Origin: Chloroflexota bacterium
Lineage (GTDB): Bacteria; Chloroflexota; Anaerolineae; Aggregatilineales; Phototrophicaceae
Assembly: GCA_026707745.1 (NCBI GenBank)
Contig: JAPOWG010000114.1
Coordinates: 1-61,369, forward strand
Direction: 5' to 3'
Length of the DNA stretch: 61,369 nt
Below, piece after piece: positions 54,544 to 61,369 of the stretch (positions are counted from its first letter, which is position 1; the number at the start of each line of letters is the position of its first letter). The position numbers were made by a program, and so were the translations under genes. A model generated the notes under the pieces. The model had not been told where the DNA came from. It saw only the letters and a list, made by a program, of their open reading frames with translations, and ran no database searches.

Positions 54544-55848
54544 ATGAGGACTTCGAGCAAATCCAAAGCCTCGGGCCGTCCCGGCTTCAAACTCACGCGC
54601 ATCCGCATCATTGCCATGGTGTTGCTTGTTCTGGGCGCATTCATTTTCTTGGGCGCCGGTGGCATCGACAGCGATCTTGTCACAACGCTCACCTTCGAAA
54701 CGATTTCCGCCGGCGAGACGCCGTCAGTCGGCAATATCGATGTGCCCACCTCGTCCTACCTGCGCGTCATCGGCCTGCTCTTTCTCATCACCGGCATCCT
54801 GAATCTCGTGGAGTTGCGCGCGCAGCGCTGGCGGCGGGCCAGCCTGGGCTTGTTGGTGCTTTGCGGCGCCCTTTTCATACCCTCCGTGATCATCGCCGCC
54901 GCAGCCGGCAACGAAACCAATATGACCACCATCGTCGCCGAAAGCCTTCGTCTGGCGACTCCGCTGGCCATCGGCGCGATGGCGGGCATCTGGTGCGAGC
55001 GAGCGGGCGTTGTCAATATCGCCATCGAAGGCATGATGCTCTTCGCCGCCTGCTTCGGCTTCACCACGCTCTTTTACCTGCGCAATACCGGGCTGCCGCT
55101 GGAAACCGCGCAGTTGCTGGCAGTGCTTGTCGCGGTGCTCAGCGGCGGCTTGATCGCGCTTTTGCATGGCTGGCTGTCGATCACCTTCCGCACCGATCAA
55201 ATCGTCAGCGGCACGGTGATCAATATCCTGGCCGTGGGCGTCACCAGTTTCGTTCGCCGCGAGTACCTGCTTTCGACCGAAGCGGGCGCGGCCAAACTCG
55301 GCAACATCTCCATCCCCATCCTCAGCGATCTGCCGGTCATTGGCGAGGCGATTTTCACCAATCAGCCGATCTTCTTCATGATGTTTGTCATGCTGGCCTT
55401 CACGCATATTGTGATGTTCTATACGCGCTGGGGCTTGCGGACGCGAGCCGTGGGCGAACATCCCCACGCGGCGGATACGCTGGGGATCAATGTCAACCGC
55501 ACGCGCTGGACCAATGTCTGGATCAGCGGCATGGTCGCCGGAATGGCGGGCGCTTGGTTCTCGCTGGAAGCGACCGGCAGCTTCAACGACGGCATGACCC
55601 GCGGCGCCGGTTTTATCGCGCTGGCGGCGATGATCTTCGGCAAATGGACGCCCATCGGGGCCTTCGGCGCGGCGCTGCTCTTCGGCTTTTCCGATTCGCT
55701 GGGCATACGCTTGCAGATGGTTGGCGTCGGCTTCCCGGTCCAGTTCCTACAAATGGTGCCATACGCTGTGACGCTGGTCGTACTGGCTGGTTTCATCGGT
55801 CGCGCAAGCCCGCCGAGAGCGGTGGGGCAACCCTATGTGAAGGAGTAA
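54544..55848 (+). CDS. BMP-type ABC transporter permease (second system) with an N-terminal membrane extension
   Basis: 434 residues from the ATG at 54544, preceded by GGAGGCTGAGGACG; upstream codons overlap the previous gene and are arginine-rich, so they are rejected. The permease core (ESLRLATPLAIGAMAGIWCE, AGVVNIAIEGMMLFAA, RAVGEHPHAADTLGINV) starts near residue 130. The first 130 residues add about three membrane helices (IIAMVLLVLGAFIFLGAGG, LRVIGLLFLITGILNLV, LGLLVLCGALFIPSVIIAA) that the 316-residue permease of the first system lacks. Confidence 0.9.
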   Translation: MRTSSKSKASGRPGFKLTRIRIIAMVLLVLGAFIFLGAGGIDSDLVTTLTFETISAGETPSVGNIDVPTSSYLRVIGLLFLITGILNLVELRAQRWRRASLGLLVLCGALFIPSVIIAAAAGNETNMTTIVAESLRLATPLAIGAMAGIWCERAGVVNIAIEGMMLFAACFGFTTLFYLRNTGLPLETAQLLAVLVAVLSGGLIALLHGWLSITFRTDQIVSGTVINILAVGVTSFVRREYLLSTEAGAAKLGNISIPILSDLPVIGEAIFTNQPIFFMMFVMLAFTHIVMFYTRWGLRTRAVGEHPHAADTLGINVNRTRWTNVWISGMVAGMAGAWFSLEATGSFNDGMTRGAGFIALAAMIFGKWTPIGAFGAALLFGFSDSLGIRLQMVGVGFPVQFLQMVPYAVTLVVLAGFIGRASPPRAVGQPYVKE

Positions 55849-55873
55849 ATGGCGCGGAAGGCGGGAAAAGGCA

Positions 55874-56299
55874 ATGAGCGACAATTCTAAAGCGCAGGTA
55901 ATTGGCGAGGGCGGTATCAGCATGCTGCGCGGCGGCACGGCGCTGTCCGGCAGCAATGTCAACGCGCAGGGACTCTCGATGAAACTCGCGGTGATCCCGC
56001 CCAACGGCTTTATTCCCGCGCATCTCCATGTTGATTTCGAGACAATGATCTATATTCTCGAAGGGCGCGTGCGGCATGAGTATGGAGAGGGATGCAAACT
56101 CGTCATGGAGAATCAAGCAGGCGATTTTCTCTTCATTGAGCCGGGGGTGCCGCATGAAGTATACAATCTGAGCGATAGCGAGCCTGTTGTGGCTGTTATC
56201 GCCCGTTCGGCGGCTGACGAGCGAGAGCAAACCATACCCTACGACCGCGCGGCCGCGATGGTGGCGGCGGAAGATAGGCAGACGCCAGAAGAATCTTAG
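55874..56299 (+). CDS. Cupin-domain protein
   Basis: 141 residues. A single cupin barrel with metal-ligand motifs PAHLHVDFETMIYILEG (two His and the Glu) and PGVPHEVYNLS (His). It starts 25 bases after the permease gene and is probably the last gene of that operon. It may be a small-molecule isomerase, dioxygenase or binding protein acting on the imported compound; sequence alone does not decide. Confidence 0.85.
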   Translation: MSDNSKAQVIGEGGISMLRGGTALSGSNVNAQGLSMKLAVIPPNGFIPAHLHVDFETMIYILEGRVRHEYGEGCKLVMENQAGDFLFIEPGVPHEVYNLSDSEPVVAVIARSAADEREQTIPYDRAAAMVAAEDRQTPEES

Positions 56300-56484
56300 T
56301 GGCGCCAGGCGCAACGGCTCGCTGAATTCGCTTATGCAAAATTCACCGAGTGAAGATCTGGGGACCGTGATCTTCACCCGATTGTGTGGCGAAAATATCT
56401 TTGTGATCTTTGTGTCATTGTGGTGAAAGAAACCAATATTGGGCTATTATCTTGGGACAATTTTTCATCTTGGAAGGCGACGCC

Positions 56485-57864
56485 ATGAGCGATACCGTGC
56501 AAAACGCGATCGAATATCTGCAAGAGACCCAAGACAAAATGATGGAAGATTATAAGGAATTGCTGCGCTTTCCATCAATCAGCGCCGACCCGGCACACGC
56601 GGAGGATGTCAAGGCCTGCGCAGACTGGATCGTCGGCCAGCTGGAGGCGCTCGGTTTCGAAAACTGCGAAGCGATCGCCACCGACGGCCTGCCGGTCGTC
56701 TATGGTGAATGGCTCAAGGCGGGCTCGGACAAACCGACAGTGCTGGTCTATTCGCATTACGACGTCCAGCCGGTCGATCCGCTGCCCCTGTGGCATTCCG
56801 AGCCCTTTGAGGCGGTCTTCCGCGACGGAGCGATGGTCGCGCGCGGCGCCAGCGATAACAAAGCCGGGATCTGGGGCAACCTTAAGACCTTCGAAGCACT
56901 GCTGAAAGCTGACGGCAGGCTGCCGGTTAATATCAAGATCATGTTCGAAGGCGAAGAAGAATCCGGCTCGCCCAGCATTGAAGCCTTTGTCGAGGCGAAC
57001 AAGGAACGGCTGCGCGCCGATGTCTTGCTGAATTGCGACGGCGACTTGGCGCCCGACGATCCCAAACTATATTATGGCGGGCGCGGGATGGTCACTGCTC
57101 AGGTGCGCGTCAGCGGGCCCAGCGCCGATATCCATTCCGGGCTCTTCGGCGGCCTGGTGCAGAACCCCCTGCATGTCGCCGGGGCGATCATCGGCTCCTT
57201 TCATGACGACGCCGGGCGCATAAAACTGCCGGGTTACTACGATGACGTGAAAGAAGCGGCGCCGGACGACAAGAAACGAATCGAAGCGGGATTCCAGGCT
57301 GAGTCCTTGTTAGAAAGCGCGGGCGTCGCGGCTTTCTGGGGCGAGTCGATCGCCCCGGCCGCGGAACGCGCGACCGTCTACCCGACGCTCGATATCGTTG
57401 GCATGTGGGGCGGCTATCAGGGACCGGGCATCAAAACCATCATACCGGCCGAAGCCGGCTTCAAAATCACGATGCGTCTGGCGCCGGATCAAGACCCGGC
57501 GAAAATCTCCGGCGCGCTGAAACAATACGTGGAGAGCTTCGCCACCGATGCCGTCAAGGTCGAATGCAGCATCGGGGAAGAAGCCTGGTACTTCCAACTA
57601 GAGACCGAGGGTCCCTGGCTCGAGGCGGTGCAATCCGCCATTGAAGCGACCATCGGGCAACGCGCGCAACTGGTGCGGACCGGCGGCTCAATCCCGATTC
57701 TGGGCGTCTTCAATCGCTTGATCGGCCTGCCGATCACGGCCTTCGCCTATGGGCATGGCGAGGGCATCCACTCGCCCAACGAGGCATTGGATATCGATAG
57801 CTTTTTCCTTTCCCTCCAAGCGGCGGTGCGCTTGTATCATAATTTGGGGGAGGTTGAGGTATAA
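56485..57864 (+). CDS. M20-family dipeptidase / metallopeptidase
   Basis: 459 residues from the ATG at 56485, with GGAAGG upstream; the frame to 56410 is not conserved. Zinc-site motifs: YSHYDVQP (His, Asp), RGASDNKAG (bridging Asp), FEGEEESGSPS (catalytic Glu and ligand Glu), and the late HGEGIHSPNE (His). The dimerisation (lid) domain is in the middle (GPSADIHSGLFGG). Family members cleave dipeptides such as carnosine-like or Cys-Gly peptides. A TATTAT at 56445-56450 is a possible -10. Confidence 0.93.
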   Translation: MSDTVQNAIEYLQETQDKMMEDYKELLRFPSISADPAHAEDVKACADWIVGQLEALGFENCEAIATDGLPVVYGEWLKAGSDKPTVLVYSHYDVQPVDPLPLWHSEPFEAVFRDGAMVARGASDNKAGIWGNLKTFEALLKADGRLPVNIKIMFEGEEESGSPSIEAFVEANKERLRADVLLNCDGDLAPDDPKLYYGGRGMVTAQVRVSGPSADIHSGLFGGLVQNPLHVAGAIIGSFHDDAGRIKLPGYYDDVKEAAPDDKKRIEAGFQAESLLESAGVAAFWGESIAPAAERATVYPTLDIVGMWGGYQGPGIKTIIPAEAGFKITMRLAPDQDPAKISGALKQYVESFATDAVKVECSIGEEAWYFQLETEGPWLEAVQSAIEATIGQRAQLVRTGGSIPILGVFNRLIGLPITAFAYGHGEGIHSPNEALDIDSFFLSLQAAVRLYHNLGEVEV

Positions 57865-57994
57865 ACTGCCATTTGCCAACTGCAACGGTATAACTGGACG
57901 GTCGTCCGCGCATCCGACAATTGATTCAAGCGCTAGGCGACCAGGGGGCTCGCCTGTCAAACCACCCGGCCCAGCGCCGAGCGGATTTCGTTTG

Positions 57995-58216
57995 CTATAT
58001 TGTCAGCCCAAGCGCCACAAAGGCGATGCCAGCCAAGACAAAGCCCAGGGCAGAGCGCCGCGTCTTGGCGTCCCAGGCCGCCGTCCTTTCTGGATTGTCT
58101 TTGCGCCAACGCGGCTCCAGCGAATACAGGCGCCAAACCAAATCAAGCCGGAAATAACACAGCCCCGCCAGTATCCAGAAGGCGATCCCTCCCAGAATCA
58201 GTATGCCATCGCCCAT
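57995..58216 (-). CDS. Small two-helix membrane protein
   Basis: 73 residues: helix (ILILGGIAFWILAGLCYF), a charged middle with aromatic residues (LEPRWRKDNPERTAAWDAKT) and a second helix (LGFVLAGIAFVALGLTI). The layout resembles short DUF6199-type proteins, but I am not sure of that. No Shine-Dalgarno is apparent. Function unknown. Confidence 0.5.
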   Translation of the reverse strand: MGDGILILGGIAFWILAGLCYFRLDLVWRLYSLEPRWRKDNPERTAAWDAKTRRSALGFVLAGIAFVALGLTI

Positions 58217-58284
58217 TTATGCATCTCGACTATCTGATCGCCGGCTTTGCTTGCCTCTTACCAAATCAAGGCGCGACTCGTGAA

Positions 58285-58320
58285 TCTTTCTCGCCGTCCT
58301 CGGTGTCCTCGGTGGTAAAA
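58285..58320 (+). repeat. Dispersed repeat A fragment at the end of the alcohol dehydrogenase gene
   Basis: TCTTTCTCGCCGTCCTCGGT then GTCCTCGGTGGTAAAA. It keeps the outer half of repeat A and ends two bases from the dehydrogenase stop codon. Confidence 0.6.
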
Positions 58321-58322
58321 CC

Positions 58323-59474
58323 CTAATTCGGCTGCAAGATGATCTTGGCGTCCTGACGGTCTTCCAGCCGTTTGAAGGCCGCCGGCGCCTCAGCCAGCGG
58401 CAGGCGCGCGCTGACCATCTTCCGCATGTCGATACGGCCGGACGCCATCAGACGAATCACCTGCTGGAAGGGCCCGCCGGCATGGCCCAGGGAGCCGGCG
58501 TACTGCACGCCCATGCGCTTGTAAGCCACGATCGGCAGCGTCGGCTCGTCTCCACCCATGCCGATATCGATGATCGAGGCGTTGACCGCCAGGCACCGGT
58601 CCAACGGCTCGATGGTCCGGTCGGCAAAGCCGGCGCATTCCACCACATAGTCGACGCCCTGCCCAAAGGTATGCTGCATGATCGCCTCGTCTAGGTCAAT
58701 GCCGGTCGGGTCCAGGGAGACCGAAGCGCCCATCTTGTCGGCGAAGGCGCGGCGGCTTTCGGAGGGATCAAAGACGATCACCTGGTTGGCGCCGGCCGCG
58801 ATAACCAGCGCTTCCGCCGCCAAGCCGATGGGCCCGGCGCCGAAGATCACCACGTTGTTGCCGGGCAGCCAATTGCCCAGGCGATTGAAAAGTCCCTGAT
58901 AAGAGACGCCCGTCGGCTCGACCATGGCGCCCATGACCAGGGCTTCCTCTTCGCCGTAGCGTTCGGCGACCTCGTCCAGCTTCCAGCAATACTTCGCGCG
59001 CACGGGCAAATACTGCGCCATGGCGCCGGGAATGGTGAAGCCCAGCTCTTCAATATCCAGGCAGTGATTGACGAATCCGCGCCGACAGGCGAGGCATTCG
59101 CCGCACCACTGGATCTCTTCAACGGCGACCAGATCGCCGACGCGCAAGTCCTTGACTTCGGCGCCGACTTCGATGATGCGGCCGGAGAATTCATGACCGA
59201 TGATATTGGGCGTGTGGACCAGGCCGGGGTAGACCATGTAGCCGTCGTCCCCAGCTTCGTACATGTGCATGTCGGAGCCGCAGATGCCCACCGCCGCGAT
59301 CGCCAGCATGACTTGATCGGGCTTCAGACTGGGGTCGGGCGCATCGCCCAAATCGATACGCGGTCCCTTCCAGGTCATATTGGCATTGCGCGGACGGCGC
59401 AACTCGCGTTCTTTGTCGGTCAAATCGTAGCCGGGCTTGGGCGCCCATTCCGCTGACAAGGTCAATGCTTTCAT
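58323..59474 (-). CDS. Zinc-dependent alcohol dehydrogenase (MDR superfamily; inosose/polyol dehydrogenase-like)
   Basis: 383 residues from the ATG at 59474. Catalytic zinc motif ICGSDMH and GHEFSGRIIEVG; structural zinc cysteines in WCGECLACRRGFVNHC; Rossmann motif IFGAGPIGLAAEAL. The sequence between (EEIQW, DIEELGF, KYCWKLDE, VEPTGVSYQGLF) resembles the scyllo-inosose 3-dehydrogenase type known from Thermotoga, so a cyclitol or sugar alcohol is a likely substrate. That is family inference. Confidence 0.87.
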   Translation of the reverse strand: MKALTLSAEWAPKPGYDLTDKERELRRPRNANMTWKGPRIDLGDAPDPSLKPDQVMLAIAAVGICGSDMHMYEAGDDGYMVYPGLVHTPNIIGHEFSGRIIEVGAEVKDLRVGDLVAVEEIQWCGECLACRRGFVNHCLDIEELGFTIPGAMAQYLPVRAKYCWKLDEVAERYGEEEALVMGAMVEPTGVSYQGLFNRLGNWLPGNNVVIFGAGPIGLAAEALVIAAGANQVIVFDPSESRRAFADKMGASVSLDPTGIDLDEAIMQHTFGQGVDYVVECAGFADRTIEPLDRCLAVNASIIDIGMGGDEPTLPIVAYKRMGVQYAGSLGHAGGPFQQVIRLMASGRIDMRKMVSARLPLAEAPAAFKRLEDRQDAKIILQPN

Positions 59475-59716
59475 CGGATTCTCTACTCCATCCCTTGGCT
59501 CTTGCTTGCTAACCAACTGCGCCCAGGTTCAGCGCGGGCGAGTTCAATTCGCTTCAACGCCGTAGCCGTCAGCCACGCCACCTTCGCGCTGTTATAGCCC
59601 CTCTCCCATTTTAGTAAAACCACGTTAGTCATGCAAAAAACCAACTGCGATGACGGGTCACCCTTCCCCGTTGATACGGGATACTTCCCCCGTGAGGCGG
59701 GGGACCGAGGGGGCGC

Positions 59717-59767
59717 CGGCCGGGGATGGGGTAGAAAAGCGGCGTTTTCGCAATTCTCATTACTTAC
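59717..59767. repeat. Dispersed repeat C, copy 2
   Basis: GGCCGGGGATGGGGTAGAAA, then GCGGCGTTTTCGCA and CATTACTTACT, matching 3431-3478 in order with a few gaps. It overlaps the last codons of the RmlD-like gene and supplies its stop. Confidence 0.6.
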
Positions 59768-60758
59768 TCGCACTTACTTTGGGAGAGGGGTTTGGGCTGA
59801 GGGCATGAAAGGCGTCCCACTGCGCTTTGAAGTCGCGCAGCCCATCCAGGACATTATACGTCCTCTTGCCCAGCGCCCGGCAAGTTCTCTCATTGCTGGT
59901 CACGATGCGGAAGGGAATGCGAATATGCCGATAGCGATCCAACACGGCAGGGTCCGTCGGCACCGGCACAATCAGCGTCCGGTCAACCTCGAATGTATCC
60001 GCGAAATGATAGGCGAATTGCAAGCGACTGACCGCTTGGCCGCCCCAGCAATGGAAGATGCCGTTCTCATCGTGCTCCGCCAGGCGCAGCAGCATCTCCG
60101 CCCCGTCGGAAGCCAGCGTCGGATGCGCCACATCGTTGACCTTCGGTCCGATCCAAATCTCGGCGATGAGACCGCGCGACAGCCGATCAATGACATAGTT
60201 GCCCAGGTCAAAGCCCAGATCGTTGGCTTTGCGCAGCAGGCTTGGATTGCTGTAGTTGATGCCGTAGATGCCGGCGAGGCGGCCGATGCCGTAGCTCAAG
60301 CCGGCGACACCCATGATGTCGCGCTCGCAGACCGCCTTCATGAAGCCGTAGAAGAGCACAGGGCAGGGCGGCGAGTCTTCGTCGACCAGCGGCTCTTGCC
60401 CGTCGAAGACCCAATCCGACGAGACGAAGACATAACGCGCGCCTAACTCGGCGCAGGCTCGCGCGAAAGCCAGATTTCCATCAACCGTCGCCCGCCAGGC
60501 CGCCGCGCGGTTTTCATTCATCCAGACATGGTCAAGCACAGCGGCGCAATGGATGACGACATCGGGTTTGTAGCGCCGGATTGACGCGCGCACCGCAGCC
60601 GTATCAGCCATATCCAGCCGATCGAGCGCGTAGTCGACAACCCATTCCGGCTCCGGACCATATTGCGCGGCGATGACTTCAATGTCCCCGCGCGCCCGCG
60701 CCAAGCGGATGATGTTGCTGCCGACCAGTCCGGTGCCGCCGGTGATGTAGAGTCGCAT
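59760..60758 (-). CDS. RmlD/NAD-dependent epimerase-type sugar-nucleotide reductase
   Basis: 332-residue extended SDR. TGGTGLVGSNI is the N-terminal Rossmann motif; VIHCAA, VFVSSDWVFDG and the catalytic YGFMK follow the dTDP-4-dehydrorhamnose reductase pattern. C-terminal residues SPNPSPKVSASK are encoded by repeat C, so the native end has probably been replaced by repeat sequence. It would reduce a deoxysugar nucleotide, but no dTDP-rhamnose genes are near. Confidence 0.85.
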   Translation of the reverse strand: MRLYITGGTGLVGSNIIRLARARGDIEVIAAQYGPEPEWVVDYALDRLDMADTAAVRASIRRYKPDVVIHCAAVLDHVWMNENRAAAWRATVDGNLAFARACAELGARYVFVSSDWVFDGQEPLVDEDSPPCPVLFYGFMKAVCERDIMGVAGLSYGIGRLAGIYGINYSNPSLLRKANDLGFDLGNYVIDRLSRGLIAEIWIGPKVNDVAHPTLASDGAEMLLRLAEHDENGIFHCWGGQAVSRLQFAYHFADTFEVDRTLIVPVPTDPAVLDRYRHIRIPFRIVTSNERTCRALGKRTYNVLDGLRDFKAQWDAFHALSPNPSPKVSASK

Positions 60759-61003
60759 CTAGGCCCCTGTCATATAGGTGGTTCCAAGTAAGCAATAGGA
60801 ATGATTGCGGTATAAATGAAATTCCCAAAGTAATCGAAGTGTTGTAGGAGCGAGTCGATGGCTCTCCCACTCTTGACATAGATTTCTAATCAGTTTTCGC
60901 ATGAATAACTTGGTTCTGTTTGGAATGCACCAAGCATAAAGCAGGGGCTACCGCCTGTCAAAGGGGTATGATACCGACCCCGAATCCTTTGTATTTCAGT
61001 TTC

Positions 61004-61028
61004 GGGCGACCCAATGGGTCGCCCCTAC
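61004..61028 (-). repeat. Repeat B hairpin, copy 4
   Basis: Arms GGGCGACCC / GGGTCGCCC (nine pairs, loop AAT), then CTAC; preceded by TTC. Confidence 0.7.
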
Positions 61029-61096
61029 AAAACCCTTCAGACGGTAAGTTGTACGGTCGTTTCGTGAAACGCCCCTGTCAATTCTGGCGTACATGC

Positions 61097-61121
61097 GGGC
61101 GTCTCGGCGAGACGCCCCTAC
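61097..61121 (-). repeat. Repeat B hairpin, copy 5
   Basis: Arms GGGCGTCTC / GAGACGCCC (nine pairs, loop GGC), then CTAC. Its stem differs from copy 4 at four positions on each side, yet stays fully paired. Confidence 0.7.
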
Positions 61122-61278
61122 AGATTGTCATTGGTGTGAAAGACGGGCGCGCCAAGGATCGCCCCAACAGATTTCGCTGCGAATCGTGAAAAAAGTTTGC
61201 TTTTTCGCCAGGGGGGGTAGAATCCGCAAGGATGCAATAAATCAACCTACTTTAATTGATTCAAAAAGGGAGCTAAAA

Positions 61279-61369
61279 ATGAGCAAAATTAAAGAACTTT
61301 CACGCCGTGATTTTCTGAAAGGGGCGGGCGCGGTCGCGGCCAGCTCGCTGCTGCCGCACTTCCCCAACA
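61279..61369 (+). CDS. Tat-exported protein, N-terminus only (runs off window)
   Basis: Thirty codons are visible from the ATG at 61279, with GGGAGC nine bases upstream. The sequence SKIKELSRRDFLKGAGAVAA is a twin-arginine signal like those of the two sugar-binding proteins in the window, so another extracellular solute-binding protein is the likeliest identity. Other Tat substrates (oxidoreductases) are possible. Confidence 0.7.
   Translation, partial: MSKIKELSRRDFLKGAGAVAASSLLPHFPN

Larger units (their letters stand above)
60759..61278. other. 520-base intergenic region with a cluster of repeat B hairpins
   Basis: It carries repeat B-like units at 60844-60870 (degenerate), 61004-61028, 61097-61121 and 61144-61166 (degenerate), then a possible promoter TTGCTT (61197) and TAGAAT (61218-61223), with a run of seven G in the spacer. 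No gene is recognised. Confidence 0.5.

Noticed and set aside
54438..55877. Plus-strand frame of 479 codons overlapping the second permease
   Set aside because: His/Arg-rich out-of-frame translation of the permease gene; no membrane helices or motifs.

Overview
The window is a GC-rich bacterial chromosome segment with dense protein coding on both strands. I saw no rRNA, tRNA, CRISPR array, phage genes or transposase. The gene mix fits a heterotrophic member of the Chloroflexota (Anaerolineae-like): twin-arginine (SRRDFLK-type) sugar-binding proteins, two BMP/nucleoside-type ABC transporters, menaquinone genes, glycan-degrading enzymes, and intergenic DNA full of short dispersed repeats. The phylum is an inference from gene content only.

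Layout. 1-1435 (-) is a partial fused 2Fe-2S/molybdopterin oxidoreductase. 1792-3469 has galactokinase and a truncated sugar-ABC permease. 3805-7782 (+) is a histidine cluster, hisD-hisC-hisB-hisN. 7936-13529 (-) holds an SDR, a GH38-like alpha-mannosidase and the glycogen debranching enzyme GlgX. 13692-19589 (+) is a BMP-type transporter: two permeases, two tandem BMP proteins and an ATPase. 19597-24969 holds a DUF4230-like protein, an acyltransferase, a Wzm/Wzt-type exporter and a kinase-like protein. 24949-32560 (-) reads TetR-menF-menD-menB-menE-menH; a degenerate GxxExxY gene framed by inverted repeats sits between menF and menD. 32733-36002 has two related small membrane proteins around a cytosine-deaminase-like gene, an AhpD-like protein and an Ntn asparaginase. 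36043-42606 (-) is a GH116 glucosylceramidase next to a sugar ABC transporter. 42704-45605 has an alpha-carbonic anhydrase and acetyl-CoA synthetase. 45713-50443 (+) is a second sugar ABC transporter ending in a sulfatase. 50772-56299 (+) is a second BMP-type transporter with very unusual permeases and no adjacent binding protein, followed by a cupin. 56485-60758 holds an M20 peptidase, a small membrane protein, a zinc alcohol dehydrogenase and an RmlD-like reductase. The window ends inside a Tat-exported protein gene.

How it fits together. The locus looks built for scavenging: sugars and sulfated glycans (two MalFG-type transporters, GH38, GH116, sulfatase, galK, glgX) and nucleosides or similar small molecules (two BMP-type systems, a deaminase, a Mo-hydroxylase). 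The men operon supplies the respiratory quinone and appears to sit downstream of its own TetR gene, whose promoter carries a palindromic operator.

The most unusual structures are: (1) the GxxExxY gene with a TGA nonsense codon, bounded by inverted CACCGAG-rich arms and sitting exactly between two men genes, with a 53/58-identical solo arm 27 kb away; (2) a hairpin repeat family with compensating stem changes; (3) a purine/pyrimidine-rich repeat that supplies the ends of two genes; (4) a BMP-type permease with about 300 extra residues after its first membrane helix; (5) four TTGTCCG half-sites upstream of the GH116 gene.
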